This document shows positions 1 through 7,837 of a stretch of 64,000 nucleotides of DNA, piece by piece (within the stretch, counting starts at the first letter, position 1; each line of letters begins with the position of its first letter). The DNA comes from SZUA-430 sp964547645 (GTDB lineage: Bacteria > Pseudomonadota > Alphaproteobacteria > Micropepsales > Micropepsaceae): NCBI GenBank assembly GCA_964547645.1, contig CAZJOM010000010.1, positions 1 to 64,000 of the forward strand. The letters run 5' to 3'. A model generated the notes under the pieces. It saw nothing but the letters and a program-made list of their open reading frames with translations, searched no databases and was not told the DNA's origin. A program made the position numbers and the translations under genes.

Positions 1-374
1 CGACGGTGATGATCGCGCAGGCGGCTAGGCGCAATCGCCGGGCGATCAAGGCGGGGCGGCTGAAGCTGTTTGAGGGGACGCTCGAGGTGCTGTCGGACAC
101 GTGGGGGCCGTTCGACAAAACGTTTTCGATCAATGTGATCCAGTTCGTCGATCAGGCAGCGTTCGTCGCCCGGGCAAAGGTGCTGCTGAAGCCGGGCGGC
201 ACATTCGCTGCAACGTATCAACCGCGACACGCGAAGGCGACACGCGTCGATGCGCTGAACATGGCGGCGCGGCTGAGCGAGATGCTCACGGCGCAAGGAT
301 TTGTGTCCGTGCGGACGGAAGAGCTTGAGTTGAAGCCCGTGCCCGCGGTGTGCGTGTTGGCTTCGCGCAACTGA
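1..374 (+). CDS. class I SAM-dependent methyltransferase, C-terminal part (5' end outside window)
   Basis: The open frame runs in from the window edge and ends at a TGA at 372-374, so only about the last 120 residues are visible. They contain a motif of the type seen after the SAM-binding site in UbiE-like methyltransferases: a run of basic residues, then DTWGPFDKTFSINVIQF (motif IV-like, the D/N before a strand), then LLKPGGTFAATYQP, the usual post-motif strand of class I enzymes. The SAM-binding GxGxG segment lies upstream and cannot be checked. The substrate is unknown. A GTG at 6 is in frame but is unlikely to be the true start because the fold would be incomplete. Confidence 0.75.
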   Translation, partial: TVMIAQAARRNRRAIKAGRLKLFEGTLEVLSDTWGPFDKTFSINVIQFVDQAAFVARAKVLLKPGGTFAATYQPRHAKATRVDALNMAARLSEMLTAQGFVSVRTEELELKPVPAVCVLASRN

Positions 375-377
375 TAT

Positions 378-421
378 TTTTACCCGGATGATATTGACAG
401 CGCCATTTCGCCCGGGTAAAA
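378..421 (+). promoter_or_regulatory. promoter of the DUF2239 gene inside a 10-bp inverted repeat
   Basis: TTTTACCCGG at 378-387 and its exact complement CCGGGTAAAA at 412-421 bracket a sigma70-like promoter: TTGACA at 394-399, a 17-base spacer, and TAAAAC at 417-422. The arms are 34 bases apart start to start, about three helical turns. The right arm covers the -10 box, so a protein bound there should block polymerase. The -10 box ends 8 bases before the ATG at 431, leaving almost no leader. The regulator is not identifiable from the window. Confidence 0.6.
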
Positions 422-430
422 CTCCGCGCT

Positions 431-1003
431 ATGAGCGATCCCTTGGAAAAGCAGTGCACGGTGTTTGATGGCGTTCGGCGCGTGGCGTCGGGGCCTTTGG
501 GTGAGGTTGCGACGGCGTTTAAGAAGGTGGTGGAGAAGGGTGGGGGCGATGCTTTCCTCTTCGACGATGCCACCGGGCGGGCGTTCGATATCGATGTGCG
601 CGGTACGCCGGCGGAGGTTGTCGCGCGGTTGCGGCGGGTGCTGGGGCATGTGCCCGCTGACGAGGCGCGTGGTCCGGGGCGTCCGAAGCTCGGCGTCGTT
701 GCGCGCGAGGTGACGTTGCTTCCGGCGCAGTGGGTTTGGTTGGCGGCACAGCCGGGAGGTGCTTCGGTGACTTTGCGCAAGCTGGTCGATGAGGCGCGGC
801 GCGGTCCTAAGGCAAGCGCACGCGCGGCGCGTGATGCAGCCTATCACTTCATGTCGGCGATGGCGGGGGACAGGCCGGGGTTCGAGGAGGCGTCGCGGGC
901 GCTGTTTGCGGGGGATCGGACGAAGCTCTCGGCGCAGATGGCGTCTTGGCCCAAGGATGTGCGCGAACATGTGACGCGGCTGGCGTTTGGGGAGGGTGCG
1001 TGA
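431..1003 (+). CDS. DUF2239 family protein
   Basis: A 190-residue soluble protein that I recognise as the DUF2239 family. It has an N-terminal TVFDGVRRVASGPL strand segment, a central DATGRAFDIDVRG element, GPGRPKLGVVAREVTLLP, and a helical tail with a WLAAQPGGAS-LRKLVDEAR stretch typical of the family. Function is unknown. The GRPKLG-REVTLLP-W-WL segment looks ribbon-helix-helix-like, so DNA binding is possible (inference). The ATG at 431 has no Shine-Dalgarno sequence and lies 8 bases after a -10 box, suggesting a leaderless transcript. Its stop overlaps the start of the next gene, so the two are probably co-translated. Confidence 0.8.
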   Translation: MSDPLEKQCTVFDGVRRVASGPLGEVATAFKKVVEKGGGDAFLFDDATGRAFDIDVRGTPAEVVARLRRVLGHVPADEARGPGRPKLGVVAREVTLLPAQWVWLAAQPGGASVTLRKLVDEARRGPKASARAARDAAYHFMSAMAGDRPGFEEASRALFAGDRTKLSAQMASWPKDVREHVTRLAFGEGA

Positions 1004-1431
1004 GCGAGAGTATCAACTATCTCGAGCCAAGTCAGGATGCCGGGCGCGCGTTGATGATGCGTGGTATTGCGGGGCCGGTGTCGATGTTGAATCTGCTGCG
1101 CTTTCGTGCGGTCGCGGACTATGCGGACTTTCCCAAACTTACGCCGGCTGGGCCCATCAGCGGGCGTGCTGCGTTTCAGCGTTACGTCGACCACACAATG
1201 CCGTTCCTGAGTGCGAGTGGTGGTTCGCTGACGTTCTTGGGGAGCGGTGGGCCCTGGCTGATCGGACCTGAGACGGAGCGCTGGGACATGGCGATGCTGG
1301 TGCGGCAATCCTCTGTCGGCGCGTTTATCGCGTTTGCGTCGAATGCGGCCTATCTTGAGGGAATGGGGCACCGGACGGCGGCGGTGTTGGACTCTCGGTT
1401 GCTGCCGTTGGAAGAGACGGATCGATTGTGA
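1000..1431 (+). CDS. DUF1330 domain-containing protein
   Basis: I chose the GTG at 1000, which overlaps the upstream TGA (GTGA), over longer frames that have no family similarity. The 143-residue product starts SESINYLEP and contains GPVSMLNLLRFR followed by a Y-x-x-F segment, GRAAFQRYVDH and a C-terminal FASNAAYLEGMGHR. These are the landmarks of the DUF1330 ferredoxin-like (dimeric alpha/beta barrel) family. DUF1330 proteins are small cytosolic proteins with no settled activity. Coupling to the DUF2239 gene suggests a shared role under the palindromic promoter at 378-421. Confidence 0.75.
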   Translation: MSESINYLEPSQDAGRALMMRGIAGPVSMLNLLRFRAVADYADFPKLTPAGPISGRAAFQRYVDHTMPFLSASGGSLTFLGSGGPWLIGPETERWDMAMLVRQSSVGAFIAFASNAAYLEGMGHRTAAVLDSRLLPLEETDRL

Positions 1432-1480
1432 CCGTCAGGCTTGCGGTATAGTGCACATAGAATCTCTCGGAGCTTTTGAC

Positions 1481-2413
1481 GTGACTAAGAACTGCATTCT
1501 CGTTGGGGCGCCGGTGGAGTCGGGGCAGCGGGTGCCGGGGTGCGTGATGGGCCCGGCGGCTTATCGCGTGGCCGGGCTGGCATCGATGCTGGAGGAGCTT
1601 GGACATCGTGTCACCGATTGGGGCGACGCGAAGGTGGATCCCGCGGCGATGCCGGCGCGCCGGTCGGTGCGCGAGGTGCATGCTGAGACCGAGACGTTTC
1701 GCTGGACGGTGGCTCTGGCCGAGGTGGCGGAGCGCGCGTTGGCCTCGGGCTTTCCGATATTCTTAGGCGGCGATCATGCGATGGCGCTGGGCACCGTCTC
1801 CGGCATTGCAGCACATGCGAAGTCCGTGGGGCGGCCGCTCTTTGTTTTATGGCTTGATGCTCATTCGGACTTTCACACGCCGTCCACGACAGATAGCGGC
1901 AACTATCACGGTATGCCGGTCGCCTATCTTGCCGGGCGCGAGGGGTTCGATGCGTTGCCGCCGTTTCCGGCGCCAGTGCCGGACGGAAACATCTGCTTGT
2001 TCGGCATTCGCTCGGTCGATGAGGGCGAGCACTCGGCATTGCTGCGCCGGCAGGTCGCGGTGAACGACATGCGCGTGCTTGACGAGCGGGGAATTATCGC
2101 GCCGCTGCGCGAGTTCCTGCAGAAGGTCGAGCACGCGAAAGGGTTGCTGCACGTTTCGTTGGACGTCGATTTTCTGGATCCGTCGATCGCACCAGGTGTG
2201 GGTACGACGGTGCCCGGCGGGGCGACGTTTCGCGAGGCGCATCTGGTGATGGAGATGTTACACGAGCAAAAGCTTGTGACGTCGCTCGATCTGGCCGAAC
2301 TCAATCCGTTCTTGGATGAGCGCGGGCGAACGGCGCGGTTGATGGTGGATCTCGTTGCCAGTCTGATGGGACGCAAGGTGTTCGATCGTCCGACCCGCAC
2401 GCACGGAGGTTAG
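1481..2413 (+). CDS. rocF: arginase
   Basis: Hydrolyses L-arginine to L-ornithine and urea. From the GTG at 1481 (CGGAG Shine-Dalgarno at 1468-1472) the protein has 310 residues, a normal arginase length; a GTG at 1451 is an alternative. All six Mn-binding positions of the ureohydrolase fold are visible: GGDH (H99), DAHSD (D126, H128, D130) and SLDVDFLDP (D228, D230). The segment TTDSGNYHGMP separates true arginases from agmatinases. The next gene, 5 bases downstream, encodes ornithine cyclodeaminase, so the pair would convert arginine to proline. Cytosolic. Confidence 0.93.
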   Translation: MTKNCILVGAPVESGQRVPGCVMGPAAYRVAGLASMLEELGHRVTDWGDAKVDPAAMPARRSVREVHAETETFRWTVALAEVAERALASGFPIFLGGDHAMALGTVSGIAAHAKSVGRPLFVLWLDAHSDFHTPSTTDSGNYHGMPVAYLAGREGFDALPPFPAPVPDGNICLFGIRSVDEGEHSALLRRQVAVNDMRVLDERGIIAPLREFLQKVEHAKGLLHVSLDVDFLDPSIAPGVGTTVPGGATFREAHLVMEMLHEQKLVTSLDLAELNPFLDERGRTARLMVDLVASLMGRKVFDRPTRTHGG

Positions 2414-2418
2414 AGATC

Positions 2419-3465
2419 ATGCCCGCGCCCTCAAGCCTTGCGCTTGTGCCGTTCATCAGTGTCGAGAACATGATGCGCTTCGTGCTGCATGTGGGGCTTG
2501 AGCGCGTGCTCGTGGAGCTGGCAGCGGAAGTCGAGGCCGACTTTCGCCGTTGGGAGAGTTTCGATAAGACGCCGCGGGTGGCGAGCCACTCCGACGTCGG
2601 GGTGATCGAGTTGATGCCGACGTCGGATGGCGAATTTTACGGCTTCAAATACGTCAACGGGCATCCGAAGAATATGCAGGCGGGCCTGCAGACCGTGACG
2701 GCGTTCGGCGTGCTGGCCGACGTGTCGACGGGGTATCCGCTGCTGTTGTCGGAGATGACGATTTTGACGGCGCTGCGCACGGCGGCGACGTCGGCGATGG
2801 CGGCGAAGCATCTGGCGCCTAAGGGTGCGAAGACGATGGCGATGATCGGCAACGGTGCGCAGTCCGAATTTCAGGCGCTGGCGTTTCGGGCGCTGTGCGG
2901 CGTCGATCATGTGCGGCTTTACGACATCGATCCGGCGGCGACCCGCAAGGCGGCGGCGAACTTGGCGGGCACGGGCTTGCGCGTGACGCCATGTTCGAGT
3001 GCGGAGGCGGCGATCGAAGGGGCGCAGATAATTACGACGTGCACGGCGGATAAGCAGTTCGCGACGATCCTCACCGACAACATGGTGGGCTCCGGCGTGC
3101 ACATCAACGCGATCGGCGGTGATTGCCCGGGTAAGACTGAACTGCACCGCGACATCCTTCTGCGCTCCGACATCTTCGTCGAATACACGCCGCAGACACG
3201 GATCGAGGGTGAGATTCAACAGCTTGCCGCCGATCACCCGGTGACGGAGCTTTGGCAGGTGATTGGCGGCCAAGCGCCCGGCCGCACCGACGCGAAGCAG
3301 ATCACGCTGTTCGACGGCGTCGGCTTTGCGATCGAAGACTTCGCGGCGCTGCGCTACGTGCACACGCGCGTGCAAGGGACGTCGTTCGTGCAGAACCTCG
3401 ACATGATCGCCGACCCGGACGACCCGCGCGATCTTTATGGGATGCTGATGCGCGCGAAGGGGTGA
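2419..3465 (+). CDS. ornithine cyclodeaminase
   Basis: A 348-residue member of the ornithine cyclodeaminase/mu-crystallin family. It would deaminate and cyclise L-ornithine to L-proline and ammonia with recycled NAD. Visible features are the substrate-side KYVNGHPKN segment, a Rossmann fold starting MIGNGAQSEFQ near residue 140, YDIDP at the end of the next strand, and GVHINAIGGDCPGKTEL. The C-terminal LFDGVGFAIEDFAALRY matches the family. It starts 5 bases after rocF and clearly belongs to that operon, which fixes its role as step two of arginine catabolism. Its stop codon abuts the stop of the convergent DUF4259 gene. Confidence 0.92.
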   Translation: MPAPSSLALVPFISVENMMRFVLHVGLERVLVELAAEVEADFRRWESFDKTPRVASHSDVGVIELMPTSDGEFYGFKYVNGHPKNMQAGLQTVTAFGVLADVSTGYPLLLSEMTILTALRTAATSAMAAKHLAPKGAKTMAMIGNGAQSEFQALAFRALCGVDHVRLYDIDPAATRKAAANLAGTGLRVTPCSSAEAAIEGAQIITTCTADKQFATILTDNMVGSGVHINAIGGDCPGKTELHRDILLRSDIFVEYTPQTRIEGEIQQLAADHPVTELWQVIGGQAPGRTDAKQITLFDGVGFAIEDFAALRYVHTRVQGTSFVQNLDMIADPDDPRDLYGMLMRAKG

Positions 3466-3867
3466 CTACGAGAGGCGGCGGATCAGGCCGGCCATCTCGT
3501 CGAGCCAGCCTGCGCTGGAGTCGCTGTCGTCCCAGAGTTCCTGTAGTTCGGAGCTCTGCATGATGCGCTTCATCGCGTCGGCGGCGGTATGGGTCAGTGA
3601 CTGCGCCTTCAATCCGTGATCGGTTTGCAGCCAGTCTCTCAAGTCGTCTGGCAGTTTGGCCGACGGCTTTCCGCTTAAGGCGGCTACGATTTCGGCGGCG
3701 GCGACGGCTTCCGAGCAATCGGGGGCTTCGAGCTCCTCATCGGCATCCATCGTGGTGATGTGCTCCAGCGTGTCGCGGAGCATTTCGATCGTTGGGGTTT
3801 CAACGAAGTCGAGGAGCCAGTCGAGGGCATCGTCGTTGGCGAAGCTGTCGGTGGCCCAGGCGCCCAT
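3466..3867 (-). CDS. DUF4259 domain-containing protein
   Basis: The 133-residue product begins MGAWATDSFANDDALDWLLDF, nearly the diagnostic start of DUF4259 proteins. I therefore chose the ATG at 3867, with AAAGGA about 10 bases upstream, over a frame starting 75 bases earlier. The rest is acidic and helical (AAAEIVAALSGKPS, DDSDSSAGWLDEMAGLIRRL). DUF4259 has no known biochemical activity; members often sit near immunity or toxin genes, which is not evident here. It is convergent with ornithine cyclodeaminase with no bases between the two stop codons. Confidence 0.72.
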   Translation of the reverse strand: MGAWATDSFANDDALDWLLDFVETPTIEMLRDTLEHITTMDADEELEAPDCSEAVAAAEIVAALSGKPSAKLPDDLRDWLQTDHGLKAQSLTHTAADAMKRIMQSSELQELWDDSDSSAGWLDEMAGLIRRLS

Positions 3868-3994
3868 GGTGGCTCGATCCTTTGTTGCGACGTATTCATA
3901 ACGGGCGCTGGGCGGCATTGCACCGGGGGCTACGTCGATCATGTGATAGGTGTTGGGTCGATTCTTCGAGGTTCTTGCGTGCGGTGGCTTGAGT

Positions 3995-4696
3995 ATGAGC
4001 GGTCAACTTGACGGGCTGAAGGGGCGGATACAGGCGCTTCGGGCGAAGACGGTCGACAATGGTTGCACAGAGAGTGAGGCGCTGGCAGCTGCGGCCAAGG
4101 TAGCGGAGCTGCTTGATCGCTATGACCTGTCGCTCAGCGATGTCGAACTCCGCGAGGCCGCGTGTGAGCAGCTTGCGTTCGAGACGCATCGCAAGAAGCG
4201 TGTGCCGTTGGATGGCTGCATCGGGGCTGTCGCGCATTTTTGCGATTGCCGGGTGTGGCGCGAAAAGAATGTGGCGGGCGAGACGCGTTACGTTTTCTTT
4301 GGCCTGCGTTCCGATGTTGAGGTGGCGCACTATTTGACCGAACTGATCGACGGCGCGGTGCGGCACGAACTCGGGCGTTACAAGACGAGCAAGGCCTATC
4401 AGAAGTTCCGGCACAACGAGCGCCACTTGGCGAATTCATCGTTCACGTTCGGCATGGTGGGATCGGTTGCCGAGAAGCTGAGGGCGATGAAGGACGCGCG
4501 CGATGCGGCTAATGCCGGGACGGGGCGCGCGCTTGTCGTCGTGAAGACCGCCGTCGTCGATGCGGAGCTTGCGAAGCTGAACCTGCGCTTGCGCCCGCAG
4601 CGCAGCACCAGCCGGATGGTGTCCGAAAGCGCCTATGAGGCCGGTGGGGCGGCCGGGGCGTCGCTCGCGATCAATCCAGGACTGAAGCGGGCGTGA
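3995..4696 (+). CDS. DUF2786 domain-containing protein
   Basis: A 233-residue protein starting MSGQLDGLKGRIQALRAKTVDNGCTESEA-AAAAKVAELL-YDLS, the hallmark N-terminal DUF2786 helix pair. It is followed by a second domain (VPLDGCIGAVAHFCDCRVW, VFFGLRSDVEVAHYLTELI) of the DUF7168 type usually found with it. The family is common in phages and bacterial genomes and has no assigned activity. The ATG at 3995 fits the family start, although the frame is open from 3950 and no clear Shine-Dalgarno sequence is seen. It may derive from a mobile element; no integrase or phage structural gene lies next to it. Confidence 0.75.
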   Translation: MSGQLDGLKGRIQALRAKTVDNGCTESEALAAAAKVAELLDRYDLSLSDVELREAACEQLAFETHRKKRVPLDGCIGAVAHFCDCRVWREKNVAGETRYVFFGLRSDVEVAHYLTELIDGAVRHELGRYKTSKAYQKFRHNERHLANSSFTFGMVGSVAEKLRAMKDARDAANAGTGRALVVVKTAVVDAELAKLNLRLRPQRSTSRMVSESAYEAGGAAGASLAINPGLKRA

Positions 4697-4771
4697 GCAG
4701 GTGTTGCGTTCGGGCGCGATAGGCGCCAAAACCGAGCTCACGTTATTTCTATTTCTTTACCGGAGAGAACC

Positions 4772-5554
4772 ATGAAGATCGATAAGACCACGGCTGCGGT
4801 CGTGACAGGCGGTGCGTCGGGGTTGGGCAAGGCGAGCGCACAGGCGTTGGCGGCGGCAGGGGCGAAGGTTGCGATCTTCGACGTCAATGTCGCGGGCGGC
4901 GAGGCTGTTGCGGCGGAACTCGGCGGTGTGTTCTGTAAGGTCGATATCACCAGCGAAGAGAGCGTCGTTGCGGGCTTCGAGCGGGCGCGCGCGGCGCACG
5001 GTCAGGAGCGCGTGCTCGTTCACTGCGCGATGACGTCGAAGCGCGGTAAGACGCTGTCGTTCGACAAGGACACGCACTCATACAAGCGGACCTCGACGGA
5101 GGACTACGCGTACGGTGTGAACGGCATTCTGGTTGCGAGCTATCGCTTGGCGTCGTTGTCGGCGCTGGGCATGGCAGGTACGCAAGCACTTGAAGACGGC
5201 GAGCGTGGCGTCATCACGCTGACGGCCTCGGTCGCGGCTCAGGATGCGCAGATTGGGCAGGTGATCTATGGCTCGGCCAAGGCGGGTGTGAACGGGCTTG
5301 TGCTGCCGATGGCGCGCGATCTGATGGATCTCGGCATTCGGGTGAACTCGATCATGCCTGGGATTTTCGCGACGCCGTTGATGCTGGGAGCCACGCAGAA
5401 GGTGTTGGATAGCCTCGCGGCGTCGGTGCCGTTTCCGAAGCGCTTGGGCAAGCCGGAAGAGTTCGGGAGTTTGGTACTGGAGTTGACGCGCAACACCTAT
5501 TTCAACGGCCAGTGCCTACGCCTCGACGGCGGCATTCGCATGGCGCCGCGCTGA
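4772..5554 (+). CDS. short-chain dehydrogenase/reductase, HSD10-like
   Basis: A 260-residue classical SDR that uses NAD(H), judging by D at the end of the second strand (FDVN). It has the TGGASGLG cofactor loop (residues 12-19), S153, Y166 and K170 as catalytic residues (TASVAA then YGSAK), and a C-terminal RLDGGIRMAPR. The order of motifs resembles 3-hydroxyacyl-CoA dehydrogenase type 2. One oddity is that the usual NNAG or NCAG turn reads HCAM (residues 84-87), with Met in place of the conserved Gly. GGAGAG precedes the ATG. The substrate is unknown. Confidence 0.85.
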   Translation: MKIDKTTAAVVTGGASGLGKASAQALAAAGAKVAIFDVNVAGGEAVAAELGGVFCKVDITSEESVVAGFERARAAHGQERVLVHCAMTSKRGKTLSFDKDTHSYKRTSTEDYAYGVNGILVASYRLASLSALGMAGTQALEDGERGVITLTASVAAQDAQIGQVIYGSAKAGVNGLVLPMARDLMDLGIRVNSIMPGIFATPLMLGATQKVLDSLAASVPFPKRLGKPEEFGSLVLELTRNTYFNGQCLRLDGGIRMAPR

Positions 5555-5576
5555 AGCATTTGACGGCGAACGCCGG

Positions 5577-5614
5577 TTAACCTCGCACCCTCTGGTTGAG
5601 GGTGTCGGGGTTAA
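5577..5614 (+). terminator. two-tier hairpin after the SDR gene, possible terminator
   Basis: TTAACC (5577-5582) pairs with GGTTAA (5609-5614), and inside it ACCCTC (5587-5592) pairs with GAGGGT (5598-5603) around a TGGTT loop. It begins 22 bases after the SDR stop codon. Only a short T run follows, so intrinsic termination is uncertain; it could also be an mRNA 3'-end stabiliser. The rest of the 207-base gap before 5762 shows only a GAGG Shine-Dalgarno sequence for the next gene. Confidence 0.45.
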
Positions 5615-5761
5615 ATGGTTTTCACGGGTCTGAATTTCTTCGATTCCGGCTGGTTGTGGCGTTGAAGGGGCTTTTCGCGGGGGCCTCGGGATTGTTTAGT
5701 TGGGGGTCTTGGGCTGGCGCGATGGGACGCCATTGGGGCTCAAGGCGTTGAGGTAGTTCCG

Positions 5762-7708
5762 TTGGACGTTTGGGCGATTCTTTCGCTGATAGCTGACGTG
5801 TTTACGCGCGCGCTCGATGCGGCGTCGGCGTCGCTTGGGCCAATGGGCTCGCCGCAGGCGATAGCGGCGGCATGTTTGATCATGTCGGTGGTGTTGTTTG
5901 TGCTGGCGACGCTGCGCCGGGACGACGCGCCTCGGGACGGGCGGGCGCCGAAGAAGCGCCGGCGGCGGGGCAAGCTCACGGCCGATCAGGCCTTTGCAGA
6001 GCATGCGGAGATTTCGCCGCAGATTGTGGGCGACTATTCACCACTCAAGACGTTCGGCGACGATCGCGTTTGGCCAACCTTCGATGCGGCGGGATCTTCG
6101 TTCGAGCCGGCGTCCGAGGTCACGGCTTCGACGCGAGAGATCTTGGCGCGGATCGAGCAGAAGCGCGGCTCGCGCGTGATTGCGATCATCCATCGCGAGA
6201 ATATGGCGCGCGATCGTTTGGACCCGGTCGACCTTGAAGATGCGCTGACCGCCATCCGCAAGACGCCGCGGGACAAGCCGCTGGACATCATTATTCATTC
6301 GCCGGGCGGCTGGATTTCCTGCGCGCAGCAAATTGCACGGGCGATCAAGGCGCATCCGGCGAAGGTGACCGCGTTCGTTCCCTATTTCGCGCTGGGGTCG
6401 ACGACATTCATGGCGTTCGCGGCCGACGAAGTGGTGATGAGCCCCCACGCAGCGCTTTCGCCGGTCGATCCTTATGTCGCCTACGGTTCGGCGTCGTCGG
6501 TCATTGCGGGAATTAAGGGCAAGCCTATTCAGAAGGTTGCGGACGAGACGGTGATCTACGCCGACTTTGCGCGGAAGCTGCTCGACGAGGCGAAGCGCGT
6601 TACCTGCGAGCTGATGCATGACGGGCGCGATCACGCGGGTGTGTGCAAGCTGGCGGACGAGTTGGTGAGCGGCAAGTCCTATAGCTGGCGCGCGATCACG
6701 CCGGATGCGGCGAAGGAATTGGGGCTAAAGGTTTCGACGGCGATGCCGGCGGAAGTCTTCGAATTGATCCGTTCTTGCCGGCGCGACGGCGGTCACGATG
6801 CTACAGTGACCTATATCGAAGACGAGCACGCGCATGATCGAGCAGGTCCGAAGAGGCCGCGGTTGACCTCGTTTGCTGGTGCGCTCGATACGAGCGTGGT
6901 CCATATGATGGAGCGCTCCGGGACCGCCACGCGGCGCGCGCCGCAGCGCGAGCAGAACTTGGTTTGGTTGGCGCAGTCTGGTGGGCATGTTCCCGGAACC
7001 GCCGTGGATCGCGCAAAGTCTTTGATCCGTCGGATCGAGCAGGAGCGCGGGTCGCGCGTGATCTGTGTGATCCACGGGCCGAACATGGAGAACGACGGCT
7101 TCGATTTCGACGATCTGGAAGATGTGCTCAGCGCGATCGTGGCCAGCGACCCGAACAAGCCGCTCGACGTTGTTCTGCATACGATGGGCGGGAACTCGTT
7201 CACGGGGCGCCAGATCGCGCGCGCGATCAAGAGCCACAAGGCGCGTAAGACGGTGTTTGTGCCTTACTTTGCGATGTCGGCGGGGTCGCGCATTTCATTG
7301 GCGGCCGATCAGATCGTGATGGGCGAGCACGCGACGCTGGGGCCGATCGACACGCAGCTTTATGCGGGGCCCGCGCCGTCGATCGTGCAGCTTCTGAAGG
7401 TCAAGCCGCAGGACGCGATCAGCGACGAGTACCTGATCCTGGCCGAGGAAGCGCGCAAAGTGATGTTGGAAGGGCGCGCGACGGCGTGCGAGCTGTTGCA
7501 GGGTACGTACTCGCACGACGGCTCGTGCGGGATTGCGGACGAAATGATCAGCGGCAAGTGGACGCACGGCTTTCCAATTACGGTGAAGGCGGCGAAAGGG
7601 CTTGGTCTCAACGTTTCGACGCAGCTGCCGGACGTGTTTTACGATCTTGTCCGGTGCTTCAGACACGCGGATGGGGAAGACCCGAGCGTCCTTTTCATTC
7701 CGCGGTAG
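5762..7708 (+). CDS. membrane-anchored tandem SDH/ClpP-fold serine protease, one active and one degenerate domain
   Basis: A 648-residue protein starting at TTG with GAGG upstream. Residues about 31-51 form one membrane helix, followed by a basic RAPKKRRRRGK stretch. Two copies of a ClpP/SppA-fold domain of the serine dehydrogenase proteinase (SDH) type follow, about residues 120-340 and 415-640. They align closely (IARIEQKRGSRVIAIIH against IRRIEQERGSRVICVIH). Copy 2 has the nucleophile motif FAMSAGS with S506 and ALGPID-like TLGPIDTQ. Copy 1 reads FALGSTT, placing G212 where the serine should be, so it is probably a structural or binding domain. Likely a membrane-associated endopeptidase of unknown substrate. 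Confidence 0.8.
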   Translation: MDVWAILSLIADVFTRALDAASASLGPMGSPQAIAAACLIMSVVLFVLATLRRDDAPRDGRAPKKRRRRGKLTADQAFAEHAEISPQIVGDYSPLKTFGDDRVWPTFDAAGSSFEPASEVTASTREILARIEQKRGSRVIAIIHRENMARDRLDPVDLEDALTAIRKTPRDKPLDIIIHSPGGWISCAQQIARAIKAHPAKVTAFVPYFALGSTTFMAFAADEVVMSPHAALSPVDPYVAYGSASSVIAGIKGKPIQKVADETVIYADFARKLLDEAKRVTCELMHDGRDHAGVCKLADELVSGKSYSWRAITPDAAKELGLKVSTAMPAEVFELIRSCRRDGGHDATVTYIEDEHAHDRAGPKRPRLTSFAGALDTSVVHMMERSGTATRRAPQREQNLVWLAQSGGHVPGTAVDRAKSLIRRIEQERGSRVICVIHGPNMENDGFDFDDLEDVLSAIVASDPNKPLDVVLHTMGGNSFTGRQIARAIKSHKARKTVFVPYFAMSAGSRISLAADQIVMGEHATLGPIDTQLYAGPAPSIVQLLKVKPQDAISDEYLILAEEARKVMLEGRATACELLQGTYSHDGSCGIADEMISGKWTHGFPITVKAAKGLGLNVSTQLPDVFYDLVRCFRHADGEDPSVLFIPR

Positions 7709-7731
7709 AGTAACAGAAACGTCATCCACAG

Positions 7732-7758
7732 ATGCGATGACGTCAGGTGTCATCGCAT
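7732..7758 (+). terminator. perfect 10-bp stem-loop after the tandem protease gene
   Basis: ATGCGATGAC (7732-7741) and GTCATCGCAT (7749-7758) form a perfect stem with a 7-base loop, 23 bases after the stop codon. It is followed by TGCACCTTTT. The T run is short and offset, so it is a candidate terminator rather than a certain one. The stem could also be an operator for the gene at 7838. Confidence 0.5.
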
Positions 7759-7837
7759 TGCACCTTTTGCGCGTGTCGTCGCGGGTGAACACACGTCAAG
7801 TCTTGATCGCTATTGAGTTTTCAGCGAAGGCTGACGG

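Noticed and set aside
2431..3375. 314-codon open frame on the minus strand
   Set aside because: It lies wholly opposite ornithine cyclodeaminase, is very rich in Arg and His, and has no recognisable motif. It is a product of GC-rich codon bias.
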